DNA from: an uncultured Sphingobacteriaceae bacterium
Lineage (GTDB): Bacteria; Bacteroidota; Bacteroidia; Sphingobacteriales; Sphingobacteriaceae
Assembly (NCBI GenBank): GCA_946887045.1
Contig: CAMPKC010000017.1
Location: 1 to 64,000 of the forward strand
Length of the DNA: 64,000 nt
Direction: 5' to 3'
Positions 1 to 8,057 of the stretch are shown piece by piece. The position numbers were made by a program, and so were the translations under genes. The notes below the pieces were generated by a model. The model did no database searches, was not told the DNA's origin, and saw only the letters and a program-made list of their open reading frames with translations. Position 1 is the first letter of the stretch. The number at the start of each line of letters is the position of its first letter.

Positions 1-896
1 ATTGCCAGTGCCGTCTCAAAGGTTTGACTGTTTTCCTCCATATAATGTGCGGCCCTTTCCAGAATTGCAAAGGCCGAATGCCCTTCATTTAGATGGATTA
101 CTTCCGGATGATATTCCAGAGCCTTTAAAAGTCGGAAACCGCCAATTCCCAGTATTAATTCCTGAGCAAGTCTCAATTCGTTACCGGCCCCATATAGTTC
201 ACTGGTAATCCCACGATGCCGGGGAATGTTTGCGGCATCGTTACTGTCGAGCAATAGTAAAAGATGACGACCTACCTGAACTTTCCAGGTTCGCAGCCAA
301 AGAGAATAACCCGGAAGCTTTAGTTCAATTCGCAACCATTCACCATTTTTGCTTCGTAAGGGAGAGATAGGAAGCTGTCCCGGATCATTGTAAGGAAAAA
401 GATAATCCTGGCTACCATCTTCGTTGATTACCTGCCTGGAATATCCCTGCTGATACAGCAGACCAATCCCGATTAAAGGCACCCCGAGATCACTTGCCGA
501 TTTTAAATGATCGCCTGCTACATTGCCGAGTCCGCCTGAATAGATTGGCAAAGACTCGCTGAGCATGAACTCCATGCTGAAGTAAGCAATTCGATTAAGA
601 GTCGAATTGGGATGTGCCTGCTGAAACCATGCCGGAGCTAAAGCTCGTTGTTTTTTGTCCTGTAAGAGGTCTTCTATAAGATCTCTAACAATTGGATCAT
701 CAAGAATTAAATTGATCCGCTCATGCGAGCTTGTTTGCAATACGATGTAAGGGTTATGTGTTAACTCCCATAGCACAGGATCTAGCTGCTTCCATATCTT
801 ATCGGTTGCATGGCTCCATGACCAATGTAAATCAAGTGCTAATTCTAAAAGCGATTCATATAGTAAAGGATATTTTAAAGTCGAGAGGTTATTCAT
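1..896 (-). CDS. glgP: alpha-glucan (glycogen) phosphorylase, N-terminal part, cut by window edge
   Basis: Reading the minus strand from the ATG at 896 gives an open frame of about 298 residues that runs off the left edge. The first 110 residues look like the DUF3417 domain that precedes the catalytic region in this phosphorylase subfamily. Next come AYFSMEF, YSGGLGNVAGDHLKSASDLG and HLNEGHSAF, all hallmarks of the family. The enzyme releases glucose-1-phosphate from alpha-1,4-glucans in the cytosol. The PLP-binding lysine lies in the missing C-terminal part and cannot be checked. The start codon is 6 nt after the stop of the SDR gene, so the two are probably co-transcribed. Confidence 0.9.
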   Translation of the reverse strand, partial: MNNLSTLKYPLLYESLLELALDLHWSWSHATDKIWKQLDPVLWELTHNPYIVLQTSSHERINLILDDPIVRDLIEDLLQDKKQRALAPAWFQQAHPNSTLNRIAYFSMEFMLSESLPIYSGGLGNVAGDHLKSASDLGVPLIGIGLLYQQGYSRQVINEDGSQDYLFPYNDPGQLPISPLRSKNGEWLRIELKLPGYSLWLRTWKVQVGRHLLLLLDSNDAANIPRHRGITSELYGAGNELRLAQELILGIGGFRLLKALEYHPEVIHLNEGHSAFAILERAAHYMEENSQTFETALA

Positions 897-902
897 TTCA
901 AT

Positions 903-1664
903 TTACTGAGCTAAATAGCCGCCATCAACAGAATAATAAGAACCTGTTACGAAAGATGAGCGCGATGAACCAAGCCACAGGAGAAGCTCTGCGACTTCTT
1001 CGGGCTCTCCTAATCGACCCATTGGGTGCATTCTTGCCAATGTACCTCGGGTAACTTCATCCAGCGTATTTATAACCAGCGGCGTGTTAATGTATCCAGG
1101 ACCGATGGAATTTATCCGGATTTTTTTATCTGCGTATTCAATCGCAGCGGCTTTTGTAAGACCGATCACTCCATGCTTGGCAGCTATGTACGCCGGAGAA
1201 AGTCTCGTAGCTACCATCCCTAATATAGAAGCGACATTAATTATACTTCCTCCCTTCTCTAGCATTGCAGGTATCTGATAACGCATCCCATAAAACACTC
1301 CCGACAGGTTCACATCAATTACTTTTTGCCAGCCATCGAACGGATATTCGGCAGTAAGGGCTAAAGGTCCGCCTATACCGGCATTGTTCACAGCAATATC
1401 GAGTGAGCCGAAACGCTTGATTGTCTCTTTAACCAGTTCATTATTATCTTCAGGAATCGAAGCATCGGCTTTGAAGAAAAAAGCCTCACCTCCACAATTA
1501 GTAATAGAATCGACAACGCTATTGCCGTGTACCTCATTTATATCTGATACGATTACCTTTGCGCCTTCCCTGGCAAAAAGCTCTGCCGTGGCCTTGCCTA
1601 TTCCAGAGCCCGCCCCCGTGATAAGTGCTGTTTTTCCATGAACAGTTAAGTCAGACATACTCAT
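903..1664 (-). CDS. SDR family NAD(P)-dependent oxidoreductase
   Basis: A 253-residue classical short-chain dehydrogenase, the usual length for the family. It has the cofactor motif TGAGSGIG near residue 17, NNAG near residue 92, the catalytic Ser in VASILG, and the SPAYIAAKHG segment with the YxxxK dyad. The C-terminus ends in SVDGGYLAQ, a common SDR ending. The substrate cannot be predicted. It lies immediately upstream of glgP on the same strand (6 nt gap), but nothing links it directly to glycogen metabolism. A second ATG at 1658 is an equally possible start. Confidence 0.9.
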   Translation of the reverse strand: MSMSDLTVHGKTALITGAGSGIGKATAELFAREGAKVIVSDINEVHGNSVVDSITNCGGEAFFFKADASIPEDNNELVKETIKRFGSLDIAVNNAGIGGPLALTAEYPFDGWQKVIDVNLSGVFYGMRYQIPAMLEKGGSIINVASILGMVATRLSPAYIAAKHGVIGLTKAAAIEYADKKIRINSIGPGYINTPLVINTLDEVTRGTLARMHPMGRLGEPEEVAELLLWLGSSRSSFVTGSYYSVDGGYLAQ

Positions 1665-1813
1665 ATATTTAAATAAACCTAGTGCGATTTAATCGGATTT
1701 GCGATGACAATAGTCAGTGTACTGAATGATAATCGTTATCCAGATCGGGCATTTAAATAACAATGAAGGAGCTAAAGGATGTAAATGCTGAGATTTACTG
1801 AACTTTAGGAAAT

Positions 1814-1848
1814 AAAAAACAGGCTGAGAGTTTTCATACCTGTTTTTT
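1814..1848. terminator. hairpin with A/T flanks, likely bidirectional terminator
   Basis: AAAAAACAGG at 1814-1823 pairs with CCTGTTTTTT at 1839-1848 around a 15-nt loop. The stem is weak, with only four G/C-containing pairs. It lies downstream of the DUF4142 gene (minus strand) and before the SDR gene, so it would best serve the DUF4142 transcript. Confidence 0.5.
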
Positions 1849-1921
1849 TACGTTCGGTCAGATTTAAATAAACTTACACTGGATATAGTTAAAAAACAAC
1901 AACCTATCCGCGGGATAACAA

Positions 1922-2449
1922 CTATTGACTTGTTAATACATACATAGCCTGAGATTCCGAAAGGTCTTCTTCTAAAGCCGGAAGCTCACTGGCCGCCCAA
2001 CTTCGTATTTCAGCATCGGGAACACCATCAGGCTGAGATGCAAGACGGAAGAGATTAACAAGTTCCTGATCTGTCAAAACCATCAGCTCGGCGAACCTTC
2101 TATCAAAAGATGATAGGGTAACCTGGCTCAGGATGTTTAGATTACCAGCATGATGGCTAAGGAAGTTTTGCGGCACACCAAAACCTTTTCTGGCAGCAAG
2201 ATTAGCAAGTCTGGTTTCTGCTGCCGTATGATCTGCAACCGTTTGTACTCCAAATGATTTAATTGTATCTGATTGGCCCCTTGTTTTAGATAGCTCGCCC
2301 GCTTCGATTTCTAAGTTATTACTACTTGAGGCATACGTAATAAACTCCTGGTTACCCATTTGGAAAACTTCAGGGTCATCTTTCTTACACGATTGAACAA
2401 CACACATACTTGCTACCAGCACTGTGTATAAGACACGCAACTTTTTCAT
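1922..2449 (-). CDS. DUF4142 family lipoprotein
   Basis: A 175-residue protein with a lipoprotein signal: MKKLRVLYTVLVASMCVVQSC, with the lipobox cysteine at residue 21. The mature part resembles DUF4142, a predicted ferritin-like four-helix bundle; the expected T/VADHTAAETRLANLA helix is at about residues 71-85. Members are common in Bacteroidota and Proteobacteria, but their function is not established. Downstream is a possible hairpin terminator (1814-1848). It appears to be a single-gene unit. Confidence 0.8.
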   Translation of the reverse strand: MKKLRVLYTVLVASMCVVQSCKKDDPEVFQMGNQEFITYASSSNNLEIEAGELSKTRGQSDTIKSFGVQTVADHTAAETRLANLAARKGFGVPQNFLSHHAGNLNILSQVTLSSFDRRFAELMVLTDQELVNLFRLASQPDGVPDAEIRSWAASELPALEEDLSESQAMYVLTSQ

Positions 2450-2727
2450 GGTAAATGAGTTTAAACTGTTAATAATTACCCTATTACAAGGTATTTACTT
2501 AAAGCAACCTCAGTATTATGGACTGGTTTGGCTTATTTTCATTATGTAAACATTGGCGAACTTGCACTAAAAATTCGTCACATAAAACTGCGATAAGGCA
2601 AAAGAAGTCTCAAATACTTACGAGAAAATTCACATTAGTTTGTCATCAGTTTACAGAAAGCATAATAATTCCCGCCTTTAAGGATAATGAAAATCAAGAC
2701 TGTTTTTTAACGCACTTAATCCCGCAC

Positions 2728-3633
2728 CTATTCTAACAATCCGTCATCTTTCCATTTTTGAACCGAGTTAATTGTTTCCTGTGGTAAGCGTGTTCCACCG
2801 TTCGGCATCATCCCGGCTGCACCCTGAGCCAGTTTGATTCTGCTCAATATAGCATCAATATTATTTTTCGTACTGGCATAAGAATCAAACTTAACTTGAG
2901 GTCCATTGATATGACATGTTCCACAATTATTTTGGATTATCGCTTGTACGGTATTCATATATGTTACAGAGGCGGTGCTGTTGCTATTAACTGTAATAGT
3001 GTAAGCATTAGCAAAAGCTTTACTTCCACTTGAATTTGTGGCGGTAACGGTAACTGAATATGTTCCCGTAGCTAAAGCGCTCGTGGCTGATATTACTCCC
3101 TGATTATTGATGCTGATTGCAGGCGAAGCTGGTGCAACGCTGATAGAATAGCTCACGCTGGTACTACTTGTTACTGATGGAGCCACGGACGCTACTGCCG
3201 TACCTTGACTTATGGTAATAGAATTAGGCGAATAACTCAAATTTTGTGGAATAGCTGACGCACTTACAGTTATTGAATAAGCATTGTCAAATTTTACTGT
3301 CCCGGCGGCATTTGTTGCCGTAACAGAAATATTATAGGTGCCTGCTGCTACAGTAGAGGCCACCTTAACTTTACCATCCGAATCAATAGTAATCCCACTA
3401 TTAGTTGGCGAACTGCGTATGCTAAAACTTACCGGTAAAGTACCTGACAGAGAAGGTTTAACCGAAGAACCGGCCATACCCGATTGAAGACTGAGGGAAT
3501 TGGGACTATAAACTAAATTGGAAATGAGACTGGCGGCAGCATCAGGCTGGCCATTGTCTTTCTTGCTGCAAGAAACAATAACGAAAAAAGAGAGAAGACA
3601 GATCAGGTTTTTAGTTGAGAAAATGTTAAGCAT
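2728..3633 (-). CDS. lipoprotein with two Ig-like repeats and a C-terminal haem-binding CxxCH segment
   Basis: The ATG at 3633 starts MLNIFSTKNLICLLSFFVIVSC, a lipoprotein signal; the longer frame would need a TTG. Two similar blocks of about 85 residues follow, each opening with YSPNSxxxxxG and closing with GTYxxxVTATNxxGxxxFxNAYxITV. This is the pattern of putative Ig (He_PIG-type) repeats. The last 70 residues carry one CGTCH c-type haem motif near residue 237 and a later MMPNGG that could supply the axial Met, as in Planctomycete-type mono-haem domains. It is probably an exposed lipoprotein with a redox or haem-anchoring tail. No partner gene lies next to it. Confidence 0.75.
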   Translation of the reverse strand: MLNIFSTKNLICLLSFFVIVSCSKKDNGQPDAAASLISNLVYSPNSLSLQSGMAGSSVKPSLSGTLPVSFSIRSSPTNSGITIDSDGKVKVASTVAAGTYNISVTATNAAGTVKFDNAYSITVSASAIPQNLSYSPNSITISQGTAVASVAPSVTSSTSVSYSISVAPASPAISINNQGVISATSALATGTYSVTVTATNSSGSKAFANAYTITVNSNSTASVTYMNTVQAIIQNNCGTCHINGPQVKFDSYASTKNNIDAILSRIKLAQGAAGMMPNGGTRLPQETINSVQKWKDDGLLE

Positions 3634-3829
3634 ATACGTGGTCAATTGGATGTTTTTTTACAGGTACGCCTTACAATTACAAAAGGTTGGCTGTGGAAGA
3701 ATAAATTTTCGCTCTGGAAAATTATTTCGAACCAGAGGAAAGTAAAAATCTCATTGCTGAAACTTTCTAAACTTACATGAAGATTCGGCTAATTTATTTT
3801 ACATTGGGTTTTGGATTTTTTGATATTCG

Positions 3830-4267
3830 ATGGAAAATAAAAACAATAATCTTTGGGCGATATTGTATGTAAGCAGTGCAATGAAAGGTCTTTCGGCTTC
3901 GGATGTTGACTACTATTTAACCGTTAACCGGAAAGTCAGACAACAGCACAAAATTACTGGAATTGCAATACTTGCGATGAATAATGTCTTAGTTATTCAG
4001 GAAGGAATAAAAGAAGAAGTAAAAGCGGAATATGATGCCGAAAAAAAGCATCCTGCACATCATTCCTTGATCAAAATCTATGACGGACCTATTAACCACC
4101 GCTACTTCGAAGATTTTCCACTAGCATTTAAAACTATCGGAATGCCTGAATATAAACACCTGGATAGTTTTTTAAAATCGGAATACCAGGAGTATCTTGA
4201 CGAATTTCTTCAGGCCGATAATCCTGTCGCAAAACTAGTTAAAGACTTTATCAAAAATAACAGTTAG
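3830..4267 (+). CDS. degenerate BLUF-domain protein
   Basis: A 145-residue protein whose first 105 residues follow the BLUF fold pattern: LYVSSA with Tyr13, then ITGIAIL, VIQEG and RYFEDFPLAF. In photoactive BLUF proteins the flavin is held by a Tyr, an Asn just before the L/ITG motif and a Gln in the FxQxLEG motif. By eye only the Tyr is kept: the Asn position reads Arg and the Gln position reads Val. The Trp/Met near the end of the domain is also not obvious. I infer a BLUF-like fold that may not bind flavin or sense blue light. It stands alone. Confidence 0.65.
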   Translation: MENKNNNLWAILYVSSAMKGLSASDVDYYLTVNRKVRQQHKITGIAILAMNNVLVIQEGIKEEVKAEYDAEKKHPAHHSLIKIYDGPINHRYFEDFPLAFKTIGMPEYKHLDSFLKSEYQEYLDEFLQADNPVAKLVKDFIKNNS

Positions 4268-4393
4268 GAACGTTCTCCGCGCTTCCACTACAAAAACACC
4301 CTGATTGCAACCAATTCTGACCAGATTCCGTATTAAAAATTTAAATGATCTGATTTCCCATTTTCGGGGAACATTTAAATATTAAACACACAT

Positions 4394-5764
4394 ATGATAA
4401 AATCCTTAACCTTTTTATTATTTGTTGCAATGCTTGTCAGCTCTTGTACCTCAGGAAAAAAAGCTATGCAACGCGGAAACTATGACGAAGCAATACTTAA
4501 AGCTGTTAACCGATTGCGGAGCAATACAGACCATAAAAAGTCACTCGACATTTTAAGACAGACTTATCCTCTGGCTCAGCAATGGCATTTAAGCAGGATA
4601 AGAAATATGGAAGCTTCTTATGATCGTTTTAAGTGGGAGCCTATAGCTCGGGAGTACGCATCGCTGATAAATTTATATGACGAGATATCCCGCTGCCCGG
4701 GTTGTTTATCAGCAATACCAAATCCTGAAAGTTACAGTATTGAAAACGAGCGTGCCAGACTTAATGCTGCTTCTGATAGGTTTGACGCAGGATTAGCCGC
4801 CTTTGAGAAAGGTAAAAATGGCGACCGGAATGAAGCAAGAGATGCATTCACCCATTTCACACAAGCAAATAACTGGATAAGAAACTACAAAGACGTAGAA
4901 CAAAAGATTAAAGATGCCGAATATTACGCTACCGTCAGGGTTGTTGTGGAACCTATCCCGATGCATAGCCAAGCCCTGAAAATCAGCAATGAGTTTTTCG
5001 ATAACAAGATCAACGAGTTTTTACTACAGGCACCGGTAAATCGTTTCGTTAAATTCTATACAACCAAAGAGGCTAAACGATTAGGCATTGACAAACCAGA
5101 TCAGATTATTCAATTAGCTTTTGATGACTTTGTCGTAGGGCAAACCTATATGCACGAGAAAGAAATGGCCCTCGTAAAAGACAGTATAGTTTTAGCAACA
5201 TATGAGGTTGATGTGCCGCAGATCATTGGTTCTGGTCAATCTTCAGGAAATAATTCCGGCGGCAACACCAACGAAAACAAAATAACTATTTGCCATACAG
5301 CGCCGGGCTCAAGCCAGTCGCAAACAATAGTAGTTGCCGAAAGCGCACTAAAAACACATCTTGATCACAACGACAAAATCGGCTCATGTGATGCTTCCTC
5401 AACTAATAAGCCATCAACAGGAACCTCCAGCAAAAAAGAGATTAGAAAAGTATACGGACAGGCAAAAGCCACCATGCACATATTTACCAGAACAGTAGAA
5501 TCTAAAGGTTTACTAGATTTAAGAATTCTGGACGGATATACACGCAGGGTTTTGAGTCAGGAAAAACTACCCGGAGTTTTTGTTTGGCAATCGCAATGGG
5601 GATATTATAATGGTGATCAACGAGCGTTAGAAAGGACCCATCATCAAATCGTTAAAAACAAAGATGTACCTCCACCCCCTCCTCAGGATCTTTTTATGCA
5701 ATTTACGCAGCCTATCTATCAGCAGCTAACAGCTAAGATCAGTCAGTTTTATCGGAATTATTAA
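4394..5764 (+). CDS. lipoprotein of unknown function with an inserted ICHxxPG-type motif
   Basis: A 456-residue protein beginning MIKSLTFLLFVAMLVSSC, a lipoprotein signal with Cys18. Residues 20-190 are helical and TPR-like (GNYDEAILKAVNRL; AFTHFTQANNWIRNY). Around residues 283-350 a Gly/Ser/Asn-rich linker encloses the segment KITICHTAPG...LKTHLDHNDKIGSC. This matches a short motif found in many unrelated secreted proteins (CHxPPG...AHLxHGDxxGxC) whose function is unknown to me. The C-terminal part, after residue 350, is not recognised. The gene is followed by a strong hairpin at 5806-5845 and appears to be monocistronic. Confidence 0.7.
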   Translation: MIKSLTFLLFVAMLVSSCTSGKKAMQRGNYDEAILKAVNRLRSNTDHKKSLDILRQTYPLAQQWHLSRIRNMEASYDRFKWEPIAREYASLINLYDEISRCPGCLSAIPNPESYSIENERARLNAASDRFDAGLAAFEKGKNGDRNEARDAFTHFTQANNWIRNYKDVEQKIKDAEYYATVRVVVEPIPMHSQALKISNEFFDNKINEFLLQAPVNRFVKFYTTKEAKRLGIDKPDQIIQLAFDDFVVGQTYMHEKEMALVKDSIVLATYEVDVPQIIGSGQSSGNNSGGNTNENKITICHTAPGSSQSQTIVVAESALKTHLDHNDKIGSCDASSTNKPSTGTSSKKEIRKVYGQAKATMHIFTRTVESKGLLDLRILDGYTRRVLSQEKLPGVFVWQSQWGYYNGDQRALERTHHQIVKNKDVPPPPPQDLFMQFTQPIYQQLTAKISQFYRNY

Positions 5765-5805
5765 TCTGCAATGCTATAGTCTTTACAAGCGAAAAGGCAA
5801 TTTAT

Positions 5806-5845
5806 TTTTTAAGAATGATGGACAAAACCCCATCATTCTTAAAAA
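5806..5845. terminator. bidirectional intrinsic terminator
   Basis: A perfect 16-bp inverted repeat, with arms at 5806-5821 and 5830-5845 and an 8-nt loop. It has T-rich and A-rich ends, so it can terminate both the lipoprotein gene on the plus strand and the convergent cupredoxin gene on the minus strand. Confidence 0.85.
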
Positions 5846-5868
5846 TTTCAACACAATTATCTAGTCAA

Positions 5869-6381
5869 TTACTCGACGATCAGTTTTCCTCTCATCGAAC
5901 TATAATGTCCTGGAAAGCTGCATATAAAGTCATACTCGCCTTTTTCTAAATTAAACGTAATCGTATCTGATTCGTTAGGTCCTAGTAATTTAGTATGTGC
6001 AATTATCGAAGATTTCAAAGACTCAGGAATATAATCTGTCGCTTTACTATTCATTGCCGCCTGTCCAAACTCCTCAACATTCGTACCCTTTTGCAAAACC
6101 ACGAGGTTATGCCCCATCGCCTCTTTTGCTATCGTGCCTGCATTTTTCAAAGTAAGGGTTATGGATTCTCCGGCTTTAACCCTAATTTCGCTTACACTAA
6201 ACCTCATTTGATCATTGCCCGTAACTTCAACTGTGTTGGAATTTACTGCTTCAGTCGGGCCAATTGGCGTTTCAGTCGTTGATTCTGTTTCAGTACTCCC
6301 GGATTCCTCCTTCTGTTGATTTCCTCCACATGAGGCTAAAACAGCAGCTACCGTAAACAATGTTAAAAAGTGTTTTTTCAT
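5869..6381 (-). CDS. azurin-like copper-binding lipoprotein (cupredoxin)
   Basis: A 170-residue lipoprotein: Cys18 in VLASC, followed by a Ser/Thr/Glu-rich linker to about residue 50. The cupredoxin domain runs from residue 55 to the end and carries a full azurin-type ligand set: His91 in MGHN, Cys154 in FICSFPGH, His159 and Met163 in SSMRG. Family knowledge: blue copper proteins shuttle single electrons between respiratory partners; a lipid anchor would place this one on the periplasmic face of a membrane. It converges on the preceding lipoprotein gene and shares the terminator at 5806-5845. Confidence 0.9.
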   Translation of the reverse strand: MKKHFLTLFTVAAVLASCGGNQQKEESGSTETESTTETPIGPTEAVNSNTVEVTGNDQMRFSVSEIRVKAGESITLTLKNAGTIAKEAMGHNLVVLQKGTNVEEFGQAAMNSKATDYIPESLKSSIIAHTKLLGPNESDTITFNLEKGEYDFICSFPGHYSSMRGKLIVE

Positions 6382-6605
6382 GATTTTTATATTTATAATT
6401 TTTGCTTATTTATTGTTCTAAATCGAGATGACTTAAAGTAAAAGGCCATTAACTAATATCCATATCAAAGTCTTAATACTTTTTCTTTTAACCTATATCG
6501 CTAAGTTGATAGTAAACAGTCGGAGTAAGTCCGTGTTTTCTTAAACATATTTTCGCACAAGAAGTCAGCAGCTGTGTGTCATATTCAAAACTCTGCAGAA
6601 TCTTA

Positions 6606-6926
6606 TTACTTGATAATCTTCAGTTTCAACCCATTAATAGCCTCATCTACCAATATTTGGCACGATAAGCGGAAATTAGCATTCGCAATTCCAGCTTTAC
6701 GGATCGTAGTTTCTTCATTTCTTTCATAAAACGACAAAGCCAATGGCATTTCTACGATTTCAATTAAACATGTCCCGCATTTTCCCATTCCCAAACAATC
6801 ACCAAATTCGTCAATATAAATCTTATCCAAGATGAGCATCATCAAATTACGGTATTCATTTGGATATGTGTTGATGATGAATGACTCTCCTCCACAAAAA
6901 ACCGTAATGGTTATTTCTTTATTCAA
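6606..6926 (-). CDS. [2Fe-2S] ferredoxin, last gene of the truncated-haemoglobin operon
   Basis: A 106-residue plant-type ferredoxin-like protein. Cys44, Cys50 and Cys53 (CLGMGKCGTC) and Cys89 (LSC) give the usual four cluster ligands. The start is a TTG at 6926 that overlaps the TGA stop of the haemoglobin gene (TTGA, 4 nt), which suggests translational coupling. No ATG is near the N-terminus, and the domain needs these first residues. I infer that it passes electrons to the two haemoglobins encoded just upstream. No reductase gene is adjacent. Confidence 0.88.
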   Translation of the reverse strand: MNKEITITVFCGGESFIINTYPNEYRNLMMLILDKIYIDEFGDCLGMGKCGTCLIEIVEMPLALSFYERNEETTIRKAGIANANFRLSCQILVDEAINGLKLKIIK

Positions 6927-7318
6927 ACACCTTGATTATTAGTTGGTTCTTTCACAGCCATCATTATTCTGGCGATATTCTCGGCCCTCTTTCGGGCGTT
7001 ATCTGCTATCGGTCCCTCAAACAATTCATTAAGTGTTTCATTAAAAAGCAAAAGCCACTGATCAAAATGCTGCTTTGCAATCGGGAGGGGTAAATGTTTA
7101 GGCATTGGGTCGCCCTTGTATGCTTTTGTATATAGGAGCATTGTTGACCAGAAATCAATCATCTGATTTAAATGCGCGTCCCAATTTTCCTTGATGACCG
7201 AATTAAACACTGGCGCCAGAAACTCATCCTGCCTTATTTTATCATAAAACTGGTTAACTAACATTGCCACATCGACAATTGTAATAATGTCACTTTTCCT
7301 AAACTGTTTGTCCTCCAT
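6923..7318 (-). CDS. group III truncated haemoglobin (copy 1)
   Basis: A 131-residue globin. Group III signatures include the B-helix Tyr in QFYDKI, WDAHLNQMIDFW, YKGDPMPKH and the proximal His84 in HFDQWLLLF, followed by the FEGPIADNARKRAENIA helix. The ATG directly follows the TAA stop of the second globin gene (TAAATG), and its own stop overlaps the ferredoxin start. Some group III globins have been linked to NO or oxygen chemistry, but the role here is not known. Confidence 0.92.
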   Translation of the reverse strand: MEDKQFRKSDIITIVDVAMLVNQFYDKIRQDEFLAPVFNSVIKENWDAHLNQMIDFWSTMLLYTKAYKGDPMPKHLPLPIAKQHFDQWLLLFNETLNELFEGPIADNARKRAENIARIMMAVKEPTNNQGV

Positions 7319-7705
7319 TTACACAATTACCTTATCTGCGCCCCTATCCATACTCTCTAACCTTTTTAAAAACATTGCAGCCATAAGCTCTGCGCGGTTT
7401 TTTGCCTCGGTGGCCATGTTGCCTTCAAAATTTGAATCAATTGTTTCCCGGAATAAAATCAACCACCGCTCAAAGTGTAGTGGTCCAATAATTAAAGGCG
7501 CGTGCTTTGCAAACGGATTGCCTTTGAAACCGGATACGCCAAATAAAGCAGCATTCCAGAACTGATACATTTTTTCAAGATGCGGTTGCCATTCTTGTAT
7601 TACGCTCCCGAACACCGGGCCAATCAAATCATCCTGCTGTACCTTCTTATAAAATTCATTCACAAAAAGAACTATATCATCAAGACCTAAAATATCTGCC
7701 TTCAT
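7319..7705 (-). CDS. group III truncated haemoglobin (copy 2, first gene of operon)
   Basis: A 128-residue globin starting at the ATG at 7705; a GTG at 7720 would add five residues. It has the B-helix Tyr in EFYKKV, WQPHLEKMYQFW, FKGNPFAKHAP and the proximal His77 in HFERWLILF, then FEGNMATEAKNRAELMA. It is clearly a paralogue of the next gene, but substantially diverged from it. The three genes form one unit with no intergenic space. Upstream is a 350-bp region with a candidate promoter (7959-7966) and a perfect palindrome (7807-7823). Confidence 0.92.
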   Translation of the reverse strand: MKADILGLDDIVLFVNEFYKKVQQDDLIGPVFGSVIQEWQPHLEKMYQFWNAALFGVSGFKGNPFAKHAPLIIGPLHFERWLILFRETIDSNFEGNMATEAKNRAELMAAMFLKRLESMDRGADKVIV

Positions 7706-7806
7706 AATTCTAAATATCACCCATTAATACCTTCTTATTTTTTTATTTGAAACTGTTCTTTTTAATCCGGTAGTTGGGATTTAAATCTCAATAACCTCGT
7801 CAATTG

Positions 7807-7823
7807 CAGTGTTTTAAACACTG
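7807..7823. promoter_or_regulatory. perfect palindrome, candidate operator
   Basis: CAGTGTTT-T-AAACACTG: 8-bp arms with a single central base. The arms are too close to form a hairpin, so a dimeric protein-binding site is more plausible. It lies about 100 bp before the first globin start codon. The binding protein is unknown. Confidence 0.4.
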
Positions 7824-7958
7824 GTGTCCTGCTGCTTAAATATTGCAACCATATAGTAAAACTGGTTTGGAATTCCTAAAAAAATATCTGCATCAAATTC
7901 ACATCTCGTGAAGAAATTCATCAAGAAGCAAATATAAAAATTCGATCTAAATAAAAGA

Positions 7959-7966
7959 CAAATATA
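7959..7966 (-). promoter_or_regulatory. candidate -7 promoter box (TATATTTG) for the haemoglobin operon
   Basis: The minus strand reads TATATTTG, an exact match to the Bacteroidota -7 consensus TAnnTTTG. No clear -33 TTTG was found at the expected distance, so the call is tentative. Confidence 0.4.
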
Positions 7967-8057
7967 TCTTTATTTTTACACGGTGAGAAATATGGCTGAC
8001 GAGTCTTTTGTAAAGAATCACATGAAATCAGGCGGTATATATCTGTGATAAGACAAA

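Larger units (their letters stand above)
7706..8057. other. 352-bp intergenic leader/regulatory region of the haemoglobin operon
   Basis: No convincing gene was seen on either strand; the best plus-strand frame from the ATG at 7992 encodes only 18 residues. The region holds a minus-strand -7 box at 7959-7966 and the 17-bp palindrome at 7807-7823. If the box is used, the haemoglobin mRNA has a leader of roughly 250 nt. Confidence 0.5.

Noticed and set aside
731..1054. 107-codon plus-strand frame across the glgP/SDR junction
   Set aside because: Antisense to two well-supported minus-strand genes; composition gives no domain.
2518..2736. 72-codon plus-strand frame in the gap between two lipoprotein genes
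   Set aside because: No signal peptide, no domain, Lys/Thr-rich AT-driven composition, and no promoter box; it overlaps the 3' end of the minus-strand lipoprotein gene.
7954..7971. AAAGA-N8-TCTTT inverted repeat as an operator
   Set aside because: The centre is simply the -7 box CAAATATA/TATATTTG, and the arms are short AT-rich words expected by chance.
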